DNA of 64,000 nucleotides, taken from Enoplolaimus lenunculus (Eukaryota > Nematoda > Enoplea > Enoplida > Thoracostomopsidae). Positions within the stretch are counted from its first letter, which is position 1. Each line of letters begins with the position of its first letter. Location of the stretch: the NCBI GenBank assembly GCA_030248215.1, contig JASANG010000611.1, positions 558,001 through 622,000 of the forward strand. The letters run 5' to 3'. Below are positions 1 to 11,799 of the stretch, one piece after another. Both the position numbers and the translations under genes were made by a program. The notes beneath the pieces were generated by a model. That model worked only from the letters and a program-made list of their open reading frames with translations, had not been told where the DNA came from and made no database searches.

Positions 1-3000
1 CATCCGCAATCCGGTGGACAAACTTCTTGCGGTCCGCCACAGAAGCCGTGTGGTTGTATGTTGCCAGGACAAACTGGTTCTAAAATAACGGTCCCATTGA
101 AATTAACCCTTAAGTTGATTATTTTAAAAAGTAAGCAAGTGTCCTTTCTTTTAGCTAATACAGAAACAGGCTACTTAATGTTTAATTTTAAACTGGTCGA
201 AATTTAACCAACGCAAACGAATGAAATCTGGCTTACAATACTTGCAAGGTTTTAGAATGACATCCCTGGCAGTTTAACAAACAATACTAAGAACAAAATG
301 TTAATTTTTATTTCGCAAGTGTGCCAAATTTCAGATAGTATACATCTTTTTAGTTCCTAGTGTACGAAACTGTAAGTCCTACGAATAACGGTACTCTAAA
401 TTGCATTAGTTTATTGAATACGTATTTCAAGCCAATAAAAAACAAGCTATCGTTAAAGGGTCCAGTTTAAAATTTAAAATATTCAAACGGATGGATGCTT
501 CAGAAACCTATGAAACGAACGGTGACAGATCGAGTATCTTTAGAAGGATAATCGTTTGTTTTGAAATTTTACTGCTTTAGCTAAAGCTTAATAGCAAAAT
601 GTTTTAATGTAAAATATTTCAAATTGGGCCCAAAAATGTAAAATGAAGACTTCACGCTGTTTTAACTAGAAAACACACTGTGAGTATTAGATAAATTTTC
701 TAACGCAAAATTTCAGCATAGGCTAGTGGAAAAATGAGTTCTTCATTTCCTGGTTTTAATCCTGTAAACAGAAATTTTTTTGATTAACAGTCAAACCATC
801 GTTCTATTCAAATTTTTGTACTTTAACTCGAACTTGTATCGCTTACGAGGAATAACTGGTGGTGGTGGTGGTGGAGGCGGTGGCGGGCAACAAACGCCTT
901 GGTTGCAGCTACAATCTTGAGGGCACGCTTGCTGTGGAGCGCCGCAAAAGCCGCGTGGTTGAACGTTACCTGGGCAGACAGGTCCTAAAATAAAACGTAG
1001 CAGTGAAAGCGATTACAAACACAGAAAGCATTTGCGAAATTAATGTTTATTTTCAATTTAAACATTTAGTGATTCGGTTTCAATTTGACAATCGAAAGCC
1101 AGTATTTCAAATATGAGATTCGCGCATGATTATTTCCACGCAATGAACGCACGTAATTGCGGATGTCGTATAACTTTTACTTCGAAACTTTAAGCGAATT
1201 TTTTTAACTTACGAGGTATAATCGGTTGCGGCGGCGGAGGCGGCGGAGGCGGCGGTGGGCAACAAAGGCCTTGATTGCAACTGCAGTCTTGAGGACACGT
1301 CTGTTGTGGTGCACCGCAGAAACCACGTGGTTGAACGTTACCAGGGCAACCTTGTGCTGAAAAGAAAATTTAATCTCCAATTTGTGGTTCTATTTATCGT
1401 TTTTCTCTCCGTGTCGCTTTTATAATTTATGGCAGAAACTGGAACTCATAAATTACCGAATTTTGTATCTGGACCGAACATTAAAACATATTTAATGATC
1501 AAATATATATACAAAAAGTTTCAAACCTAATAAAATTTTATAAATGTGCGGCAAATTAAACAGCAATTTTTGCTTAATATTAATTTAATATGAAAGTTTG
1601 GTCTAACGTTTTTTTACTCACGTTGAATGATGGGCATTGGACGTGGTGGTGGTGGTGGCGGTGGCATCGGAGGTTGTGTGCAACACGTATCTTGAATGCA
1701 TGTGCTGGGACCAGGGCATGCATTTTGTGGTCCACAACCGCAAACTGCAACTGCGTTCGGTCCGCATACGTCGGGTGCTGTAAAACGTAGATATAATATA
1801 CAACAATAAGGATCACAATTCACAACATAATGTGGTCTTTTATTTTCTTTAATGTACAAGCATAGGTGGTTAGAAATATAACATTGTTATTTCAATTACG
1901 ACCGCCTTATGCTAGTACATAGGTGTATGCCTATTCCACGCAGCTATTTCAACATAGTGCACTGCGCAATAAAAAAATTGCTGAATTAATTTGCCGGGAA
2001 TTCATATGATCTACGAGCGAGGCTAAAACTTTTCTAGAAGAAACTAAAATTCTGTAATGAGCGTCAAATGACTCGTTATCGAGGAACATTTTAATATCTG
2101 TAGGCACAGCAAATTATGTTGCATTGCTGACCTGGAGCATTGGTACAAAGTTGAGCGGAAGGTTGAAATTGACTTTGAAACGGACACGTTTGTTGTTGCC
2201 ATACGCCGCAACGCGACGGAGCTTGTGCTGGCATTTGGCATTGCATAAACTGTTGCGGACGTGCTGGATATGATGCAAGCGACGCAGTTTGCCAATTACA
2301 TGCTCCACCTATTTGTGGGTTGACATTGCGTGCTGGAAAAATAAACGCAGACAAAAGTTAAAAAATTACAAAAAATGGTATATATACTACAATCAAGAGT
2401 AGATGGTGAAGAAGTACAATAAGATTTTCAAGGATTTACTGTAGTTTCAAACGCAACGCTTCATCTCACAAAGCAGAATGTTTTAATTAAAAATGAGGTT
2501 TGGTTGATCTATTGCGGTTCATAATACCAAGAATGGATAATTTCGGATAAAGTGCGACACTTGCAAACGTTAGATTTTATTGGTCGAAACATCACTCGGT
2601 CTGAATTTGATAATACCCTCATCAAGCTAAAACGAGGTAAAACGGCAAATTTTGCACATTAAACCGGGACAAACAAACAATACCACTTGTTGTGTACGAA
2701 ACTATAATATTATTGGTACAAATTTGCAAATATGTTCCAGACTTTTTCATTTTCAAACGTAATTTTTGTATAATGCAATAAACGAATGTTTTTTGGCACA
2801 GAAATTACTGACCTGAAATCAACTTTTTTATGTTCAGAAAATTGCTATATTGAAATAAAGAAAATTAGGTTTATACAAACATCTCTACTTTATAAATCCA
2901 ACAAGGTTAAATGTGACGCCTTGAACACACACGTAAATATATTACTCCGTACTTTGAGGTTAAATTTATTGTTCCGTACTACTTGGTTAATTTTTATTCG

Positions 3001-4880
3001 TTACCTCCACAAAAGTTTCCGTTGTGATATTTTCGAAGTCGCTTTTTATTGACACATTTTTGTCGAACTTGAACAAACTCTTCACCTGCTGCGCACGAAC
3101 GTAGCTCCCAGCGTCCTAATTGAAGACCCCTGAAACGGTAAATATACGCTTATATCTCGCTTTGTTTACTAATTAATTTTCATTTTATTGAAAACGGAAA
3201 GAACTTGAGAGTCAACTAAACGTTTTCGTTATCGTTAGGGCTTTTATTTTGTTATGGTTATGAAAAGGAACAAGTACAGTAGATCTCAGTTTTAGTTTCC
3301 TCGCGAAGAATACATAGTTTCACGCGACTTTAATAAAACAACTGTCTGTTATTACCAAATTTGCTCGAAAAATTGGGTTGTTTCATAGAGACTTCAAAAT
3401 TAAATCTTCGAATTCGTATCTTTTTGCCGTGGATGCCGAATGTATCATCGTAGTTATTAATACTGAACAGCACAAATTTGACTTTAACTGTTTTCCACCC
3501 ATGTTAACTATAGGGTCCTGCGCACTAAGCCAAACATAAATCTAATTTAAACCAAAACATAAGAAAAAGCGCAAGTTTTCCATACTCGAACATTCCTGGT
3601 TCCCCTATCGTCCAATATGCAGGCCCCATAATTCACAAGGGGAAGTTTTCAATAATATTTTAACTTACCATTTATCGCCCCCAATATCTTTGCAACTGTA
3701 GTAACTCGATTTGCTACCATCGACCGCTTTCTTATAGACTGAAGTGTGACACAAATCTCCTTTGAGCGATTCCGCTGAAAATATTCAAATGCTTCAGTGA
3801 AATTGAAGCCTAAAACCCTAAAAAATTATGTATTGCCCCGCGGTAATTCAAGTGCCTAGCCGTCCAACGTTGTTCGGCGTCTTCAAGTACGTTGAACACC
3901 GGCAGCAAACGGTGGGGTGATTTACCCTGGACGGTGTTGGACGGCATGAAAACAATCAAACAATATAGCGCATACTAAATCTTGCGCCTATTAATACACT
4001 GGCTACTCATCAGGACTTCGTAGAAATCGTTGTCAAAACGTTTCGAAATCAAAGTTTATTGGCTTAACTTGAAACTGTTCATATGACATTAGTATACTTT
4101 TAACATTTTCGTTTTTTTCAAGTTTAATGCTTTTTAAACTTGGGTGTTCGTACAGTGTTTGTTATTAAGTTGTGAAATGATTATGGAAAAGGTTCACATT
4201 TGTGAAATGATTATGGAAAAGGTTCACATTTTCGTTAGTTTAAATCAGGAGTCGGTTAAAATTGTCTCAGTGTCTACCACTGTACCTCTCACAAATGTCT
4301 GAATGGGTTTCATTTGTGGCGCAGTAACGATACTAGTGGGCGAGACATTTGACACCTAGAGTTGGACGTGGCCAACCGGTAAACGCGGATGGTTAGGAAA
4401 TTTCTGACGTGGGCATATTCACGGTACAAAATTTCAATGTGTGGGTAAAAATTTGCTCATCTTTGCCCACCTTAAATTTGGGTAACAAAAGACGAACATA
4501 GCGGTTTAAGGAAAACTTTAATTTTTAAACTCTTTGTCATGTTTTTATCGGAAACAAATATTAATCCACTGAAATTTTCTTTTTATTCGAAAACATTTCA
4601 ATATGGCGGCGTTAATTTTTTGTGAAATTATACAATTTTTTGATTGTAAAGAGCGGATATAGGCCGGTCACGGATAAAGCAATTTTGCACGGGTACACCA
4701 GTGGCTAAACAATTAAAATTTCCACAGGTAAAACGCAGGTAAAGTAAACAATTACACATTGTTATTTCTGTTTGACACAGTGGTCCTGGTCAATGAGTAT
4801 TTTTTGCAGTTACACTTTCAAGTTGCCTTACCTCTATGATATATCGCCAGCACAACTACGGAACACAGCAAGATTTTCAT
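1..4880 (-). CDS. Secreted Cys/Pro-rich modular protein, 5' part (exons 1-8)
   Basis: Spliced gene read on the minus strand: exons 4832-4880, 3669-3774, 3005-3129, 2132-2332, 1622-1777, 1213-1356, 847-984 and 1-79 (cut by the window edge). All junctions are GT-AG and the frame stays open for about 332 codons. Exon 1 encodes a signal peptide (MKILLCSVVVLAIYHRA). Exons 3 and 4 each contain W-x4-C-x5-F-x6-C with identical spacing. Exons 5-7 each hold seven cysteines ending in Cys-Cys, then a run of 7-10 prolines; exon 8 starts the same module. Introns from exon 3 onward are phase 1, so modules can be gained or lost without frame change. This suggests an extracellular matrix, cuticle or eggshell protein; the family was not recognised. 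The exon 4 donor at 2131 is a choice: reading through gives a stop at 2091 after a Cys-Cys tail. Confidence 0.75.
4171..4230. repeat. Perfect 30-bp tandem duplication
   Basis: Two identical adjacent 30-bp units (4171-4200 and 4201-4230) starting TGTGAAATGATTATGG. They lie in intron 1 of the Cys/Pro-rich gene. No coding meaning is seen. Confidence 0.9.
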
Positions 4881-7194
4881 TGCTGTGGTTTATGATTAAA
4901 AGAGTATGTTTAAGTGTATATGAATGAAAATAGAATTTTCCGTCTTCTATACGAACCTCTGCAACGCAACTGAATAAAGAAGTCGATCAAAATTCGAAGC
5001 ACTGTGTGGAAAACGTTATTTTATTGCTAACAGTAGTCTCAACTGTATGCAGCACCTATCACCAGTTAGGAATAAGTTTTTAAACAAGCAAACTGCGACA
5101 GTTGCGAGTATCATATTTAACATGAAAATAGAATAATCGAATTGCTAAAACAAAACCAAATTTCAAATCTCCTCATTTTGTTCGAAAGATACACAACTTA
5201 TCACCAACTGGTAATACATGCTCCACCCATTTGAGAATATGGACACTAACTCTTTTATATTATGAGATACAAAGTTAACAAAAATGGTAAAAACCGTTAT
5301 TTTTCCAAAATAAACTAGGGCTTCGATACATCGGAATATCGACAGAATGGTGCCATCCACGGTTTGTGCGGCGTTTATATAAGCATTTCGCTTCAGCTTT
5401 AGCCTCAGTACGAAATTGTTTTAAAATTTCAATAACAACGCTGTGTATATAACTTGATATTTTTCGTTTAAATCTTGTTTTAAACTATTAATTACTAAAA
5501 CGTTAGAGAGTGGACGCGTGTCTACGTAAGCGTTTTAGAAAACTCACGAGGTCTAGAGAATTTGTCAGCGTTCAGGGGAAACAATCCTATTGTCTACTAA
5601 AGTGCTTTTTACGATGCTTAGGCAAAAAAACATCACAAAACTATATGAGCAAAAATTTAGGAATTTACGTTTCGTAATTTTTCGTAAATTTCGCTCGTAT
5701 AACATCGTCGTTCTGCTGTATAAAGAACAAGTTTATCGGCTTTAAACCAGAGTTTAAATAATTAAATATTTGAAAACGCTATATTTCAGTTTTAGTTTAT
5801 TTTGAAAAAACAAAGCTTTGCAAAATAATGTTAGTTTCAAAACCCTTGAAGAATTGTAAAAAAATTATAGGAAATGTTTTCCTCGTGGTCTACAGATTTG
5901 AAGAAGTCCGGTGCATGCGCGCATGTAACAGTGCCATTTAACCACTGTCCTTTGTTTCAAATTTGAGGAAAAAATTTCAAAAATGTAATATTTCTTAAGT
6001 GAACCGGATTTGTTCGGAATGTTAAACCGTTTTCGTAAACAGCGTTCAACTGGTTTGCGTAAGATGCAGCTAGAGAGTCAAGACCCAACGTGTGCAAGCT
6101 AGTATGTCAAACTAAGGATAATTCTTTGATAGCCGGATAGAAACAATTGCTGTGGAGCCTGCTGTATAGTAGCTGATGCGGGCAGAGGGGTTCACATACA
6201 CGAGGTTCAATAAATGGTGGTGAAGAAAACTTCGCGCAAAAAGTGATCGAAATGCAGCTAAATGCAATTTTAGTAATTTGAATGGTACACAGAATACAGC
6301 AGTTTTCATTATTTCTAATTTTTGGCTGGTTTTCCTAACCAAACATGGTGGGCCGATCCCCTGCTGCTGGACCGCTGCTATGAGCCACGCGTAGATCGGA
6401 ACTCGAATTTTGTCCAAAATTATCAAAATTTCGGAAATAGGCACCCCAGAAACAGAGTACTGTTAAAAGAGATGGTCTTAATCAAACTCGGTGTCCGTGT
6501 GATGTTGCTGAGCGTTCTCTTCCAAAAATGAAATCGCAGATAAACAGGTTCAAATACACCTGTCAGAGCTGAACAACTAGGTATATTGTAGATGAATACG
6601 CAACCTTAAGTTGAAATACGCTTTTACACAAGAGAGTTTAACATGTATATATACTGCACTTCTGTGACGCAACAAATTCGAATTATAAACCCTTTTGCAC
6701 AGGATGCTCGGAATCTCGGATGTCATCCAATCACAATTGTTTTTCCTTATTGCAGATTCTGAAAATGACAAATATGACATCTGTAGTATGATTGATTTTG
6801 CACTCGTATATATACGTAGTTTTTAAAGCACTTTTGTTGCATCAAAATGAATATTAATAAATAACAATTATCCATACAATTGAACTGAACTAGTATATAC
6901 CAGGATTGACCGAACCTACTTACAAATTAGAACCGGTACCTGTTAAGTTGGAATAGGAGCCGAAACTTTTCCATAAATTGCCTGAAAGCTCCCTTAACTG
7001 AGGAAAGCCTTCTTTGATGATGCTTGGCTCTAGTGCAAGAGTTTCGGGGTTCATTTTGTGCAAACACCACAGTTCTTTGAGGATTTGTAAGCGGAGGAGT
7101 TGCGTCTGGCGAGTACCCGTAAACAACGGATTGCGTCAGCATCTAGTAAGTAAGGTAATACAACGGAAATGGGTGTATAAGAAACTGAGCATAC
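4881..7194. other. Non-coding stretch upstream of the Cys/Pro-rich gene
   Basis: AT-rich sequence with no supportable gene. Open frames of up to 110 codons on the minus strand (6112-6444) and 69 on the plus strand (6322-6531) overlap antisense and show no recognisable domain or exon boundary. The sequence ATCACCAGTTAGG near 5059 and a similar one near 5203 recur near 24,776, pointing to old dispersed repeats. Confidence 0.5.
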
Positions 7195-10100
7195 ATCGTC
7201 TGCGGAACAGCGGCCGGCAAGCCCTTCAAGCAGAGGGGCGTCAACTGCGACGTCATCTGAGGAAAAAATGGCAAGAAATGCGACGACATCTGTTGAAAAA
7301 ATGGCAAGAAAAAGAAATGTGAAAGAAAAAAGGAGTAACTGAAGTGAATTTGGATGAGCTTGGCGCGGCAATGATCGTAATACGCTTATCAACAACGTGC
7401 AAGGACGAAAAGATGGAGTTGCAGTCTCGTATAATGGAAGCGGAGAATGTTGCCGTTACGTCCGAAAATTCAGGACAGCATAATCCTAAAAATGTAACGG
7501 TAAAGGAAAAGGAAAAGAAAAAGAAAAAGCACCGATTATAGAGGAGTAGGATAAAGGTAGTGGAAGTACGTCAGAGTGCACTTCGGCTACATCGGGCCTA
7601 AAAATGGTGGAATATGTTGGATCCGGAGGCGTATAAGAAGGGAAAGCATCCTTGGTTACCTATGGAAACGGATCATCCGAAGAGGGGACACGTTGCGGAG
7701 TTTAGTTAACTGTGGAAAGAGATAGATACAGAGGACGGAAATGGACTTGGAATTATGGAAATGGCGAAGAAGTTGCGAATGTATCTGGAATTCGCGATGG
7801 GCGCTATGAGAGATCTCTTGGATAATGCGGATCGCTTAATGCAAGAGCAGAAAAAGGTGGCTGAATTGGAGGTGCCAGCGTTGGCGGCTGGAGACAAGCT
7901 GCAATGCGCTAACAAAAATGTTACGGGAGCAGAACAGTTGACGAAGTAGGCTGAAAACAAGGTGAAAGATAAAGAAACATAACGTCACATTACAATTAAC
8001 CAAAGGAAGTAAAGCTGTTAGCGGCAGAAAAGCTTCAGCTGGAAACACAGGTGCGGCAAATAGCAAAGGTTAAGGTAGAAGAGGAGTCACAGCTGGGTAA
8101 GTACTCCGGAATAGAACACCACTTTAGTCGTCTTTGAAAAGATAGGCTACGCGTCGCAAGAAAGTTTTAAAACGACAAAGGTCGCTAACCTCAGGGCTTA
8201 TCCGTAAGACGCTGCGACTGGAGGTTGGGGGAGAGACGGAAGCAGGAAGTTTCAGAGACGGAGGTGGAGCACGGTGATGGAAATCTGCGGGGACGGGCGC
8301 AAGTCCGGCTACGTAATTGCCTTTTTCGATTTGGTAATATTGGAACGGGGCCAGTTCATGATTATTTATCGAGTTTGCTACTAATAATTGTTGTATTCAA
8401 ATTATATTTTAGGGCAAAGATTCACCGGAGCAACCGGATTTGGGGTTGCCGGGCGATTTGTTAGGACATTTGGCAGGACATGGGAGATAGCGGTGTTGAA
8501 GGCATATAAGTTATACTTGAAGCGAAAGGCTTCGATTAGTGAGTATTAGCTGCTTGTGTGTTCCACATGCTGGATATAGTGCCAGAGACGTATCAGGCAT
8601 TAATGAGATGGTTTGCAAGAGTGATAAAGTAGGAAGTAGCTAGTTTCGCGCGACTTGCATTGGGGCGAACTCCGCCGGATTTTTTTTACCGCTGTCGGCT
8701 CATGCGGTAATGCTGTTATTTGATAGAGCAAAGTATCCATGGATAGCACGGTTATGGCCGATGATCACAACTCTAACTTACCCGAATCACAGGTATTGGT
8801 TTGGTTTCTACGAAAACAGTTGGAACGGGAGAATTTAAAGGCGTTGCGTTTGAAGAATGCAATAGCGAGACCCTTCAGGGTAGATACGGTACGAGCAGTA
8901 GCGAGGCTGCGCGCCTGGTTCACTAAAACGTACCCGTATATGGAAAATAGGAGAGAAACGGAGTTACCTGGATTAACTCTGGATTAAGGAACCCGGCATT
9001 CTACGGCTTAAATGATGAGTCTTTGGATCAAGAAGAAACGGATGAGCTAGCAAGACTCGCTGTGATTAACCGGAGGGCGTTTGATTTGTGCAGAGGTTGT
9101 TTGTTGGAGGATCGCCGGAGAACACATGTAGTAGAAGCATTGGATGCCCAATCGGTATCTCAGACGGAGTCTCAACCGTATCCGAGTAAAGTCTGGACGC
9201 GAGCAAAGTCTCAGAGTCTCAATAGAGAGGGGGTAAGGCGGAGGTGCTGACGAAAACTCAACTAGGACGTAGCGGTGAAATGCAGAAGCTGTTGCATGAA
9301 GAAATCAGTAAGGAGGAATTTGAGTTAGTGGATGAAGGCGAAGAAACGCCGTTATTCCCGAAAGGTAAAAGCAAAAAACAGGTAACATCGCTACGAGAGG
9401 TGGAGTTAGTAACGCCTCCTTCAGCGACGACGGAACCGGGAGCAACAGCACTGTTTCCTAGATTAGCTAGGATACAGGAACAGAAATTGAAATTGTAGGA
9501 CAAGTTTAGAAAAGAGTTGCAACAGCTAAACCCGCCGGGAAGTACAGAGCGACCACCTACACCGGGTTATGTGCAGGTGAAAGGCCCGGCGGGAGAAGTT
9601 GAATGGAGGTTCGATCCGAAACAGTGTAGGGTGTCTTCTCAGTATGGACGCGCTAGTGCTAGGGCTCCAGAACAAGTGTTGCTACGACCGACCGCAGGGT
9701 CTGTGGTAAGCCGAATAGGACTGAGAAAGGCAAATCGAGTGTACAACGTGGCGGCTTTACGAGCGCACGTTGCGACGGGTACGAAGAGTTGGTTAACGAG
9801 GAGAAATTTGTCGACTGTGAGGGCGACCGCTGGACGAGGCAGGGAACAGCCACAGCTACGACAGTTGTCAGGCGAGCGGCATCCGGCGAGCGTTCATGGT
9901 TTTTGGCGAAATCCCAGACTCCGGATGATCGGCGATCTTATTGACTACTGCAAGTGAAAAATGTCCGTCAACGTATTCTTGAAAGTGACGGCTGGAACGG
10001 CAACAAGAACAACAAGGCACGGGGAAGCAGCCGTTTTCGGAGTCACGGGGTCGAAGCCAGGAACAGTATATGCAAGAAGAACTGGACTCGTATTATACAG

Positions 10101-10340
10101 ACGTTCAAAATCGAAGCGTAGGTTTCATTTTTAATGGGATAATTCGGGGATGTTAGGTCGGGGTACTGGAGTTGATAGTACGCGAAAACGTCGGATATAT
10201 TGAAGATTGAGGTGTTGGACTTTAGCGACACTTAGAAAATGTTGAGATATCGGGTGGTAATAGATACAATTACGGGGCGCAATGACAATAACGGTCTTGG
10301 ATTGAGAGTCTGGGAATTTGTACATTAGTTGTTTTATCGG
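7195..10340 (+). pseudogene. Frame-broken gag-like or nucleocapsid-like relic
   Basis: A roughly 3.1-kb block richer in G and in GAA/AAG/GCG codons than its surroundings. Long readable pieces occur in all three plus frames, interrupted by stops (7539, 7922-7949 region, 9496) and frame changes (near 8600, 8700, 8980, 9240). In order: a Ser/Thr/Lys-rich head, a Lys/Glu-rich low-complexity stretch near 7500-7530, a coiled-coil-like part at 7755-7950, a helical core at about 8,550-9,130 (motifs FARLALGRTPPDFFY, AVINRRAFDLCR), and an Arg/Gln-rich tail to about 10,130. No reverse transcriptase, protease or integrase motif was found. This could be the structural gene of an LTR element or an endogenised viral nucleoprotein; the sequence alone does not decide. 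It is clearly non-functional as it stands. Confidence 0.55.
7501..7530 (+). repeat. Purine low-complexity AAAGG/AAAAAG run
   Basis: Nearly pure purine run inside the relic. In the local frame it encodes a Lys/Glu-rich stretch. Confidence 0.8.
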
Positions 10341-10498
10341 CCAAGAGAAAATAAAATAAATAAATAAAAATTGTCAATATTGTTTACTTGTATTATTTGT
10401 TGATATTTGTTGTTGATATACGCGTTTTAGAGACGTTCAAAAAGGCGGGTAATAAAGATGATACAATTAAGTTCGATGCCTAGGCCGGCATATGTGTC

Positions 10499-11260
10499 GA
10501 AAGGGGGGTGTAGGTGACCCTGGCTCCACCTTGACTCTCTTAGAACTTATAAGTTCGCTTAGGCGTTGCTTAGAGGCGTAAAATGTGTAAAATCGTGGTT
10601 ATGGCGGCAGTACCGCACTGTATAACTTATCTAGGCTCTGCGCGACCATTGAATTATATTTTATATTTTTATGGGCTATTTCTCCAAATAACGGCTTAGC
10701 TAGGGATAACTTAGCATGGCGTGGGTGTCTCATTGTTATGTGGTCAATTGTTGTTGTTATTTATTGTTGTTGTTGTAAGGAAACCAAAAGGGAGTTGTGT
10801 TGTTGTGGGGTTGCGCATAGCGCAGGATTGCACAGTATTCTAACTAATGGATTTCACAATAAACGATATTGGAAAAAGTCGAGTGATTATAACGCGGTTA
10901 GTTTCACTTTTCTTAAACCGGAGATAGCCATTCTAACAGGGTTAGTTTGGCAGAAATTTTGGAGAGCTGAAGAATTTTAGCGTAATTTTAACGGCGTTAG
11001 AGTTGCACGGCTTTTGGCGAATTTGGAGAACTTTGTAAATTGTGAGCCAGTGACTGAATTAAACCAAAAATTAGGCATAGAGCTCGCACGGAATTTCGGA
11101 TCAGGCTACTGCTGTTAGGATAGCTTGCAATCATTTGTCGCAATTGTATAATTATTCAGTGTCATATTGGTGTTGGGTGATGTTAATAAACATTCAACCG
11201 GCCGCGTCGCTAAATTGGATCTTCTAGCGTAACATCGAGAGAGCACAGAACTAAGTTGTG
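10499..11260 (+). repeat. Possible purine tract and LTR-like sequence
   Basis: Just after the relic, a purine run GAAAGGGGGG ends at 10508 and is followed by TGTAGGTGACCC, the arrangement expected of a polypurine tract and the TG start of a 3' LTR. An AATAAA at 11185 lies within the following 750 bp. No second copy of this sequence occurs upstream of the relic, so an LTR cannot be proved; the 5' end may be lost. Composition returns to AT-rich after about 11,260. Confidence 0.3.
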
Positions 11261-11644
11261 ATTTGGGGCTTTAAAACTAGCAAATCATCCACTTTTCACA
11301 GAGAACATTCGGCAAAACTTCTGACTGAATCGCGACTGTATTGTTCTATCACGTCATTTGTTAAATATGTACGCTTCAAATTACTTAAAATTTGGTTCAA
11401 TATGCTGCACGCTGTGATGTAGTAAGAGAAACTTAAAATGCATAAACGGTTTACTTCAGGCCCAAGAAGCTTCGAAATTCACTTTTTGTAAACACTAATA
11501 CGAATTATTTTGCGTCACCAATCGAGCACGGGTGCAAGTCTAATTTTCAAAAATTTAAATTTTATTTTTTAGCGTTAATATCGGTCATCGTTTTCTCCTG
11601 CCAGAGATGCATTTAATTATATCTATATATGTTTTGCAATCGTT

Positions 11645-11790
11645 AGGGTTGCGCTTAACGTCCGACGCCGTCCGTCACCCACCCGGCGCCGTCCGCCAGC
11701 ATACGGTATCGTACGTGCGTAATTCATGTACGATACCGCACGGTGACGGACGGCGCCGTACGGGTGGTAGACGGCGCCGTATGACGAGTA
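11645..11790. repeat. GC-rich foldback (GGCGCCGTCC family), copy 1
   Basis: The inner arms CGGTATCGTAC and GTACGATACCG flank a short loop. They extend outward through GACGGCGCCG-type segments on both sides, giving imperfect arms of about 50 bp. The GC content is far above the local background. A related segment in the other orientation lies at 26,930-27,030. Confidence 0.7.
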
Positions 11791-11799
11791 TAGAGCCAC

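Noticed and set aside
3300-5100. CRISPR-like or operon-like organisation
   Set aside because: The repeats are irregular and the genes carry spliceosomal introns; the DNA is eukaryotic.
7344-7541. Single ORFs of the relic taken as separate genes
   Set aside because: They are neighbouring pieces of one broken coding block in different frames.
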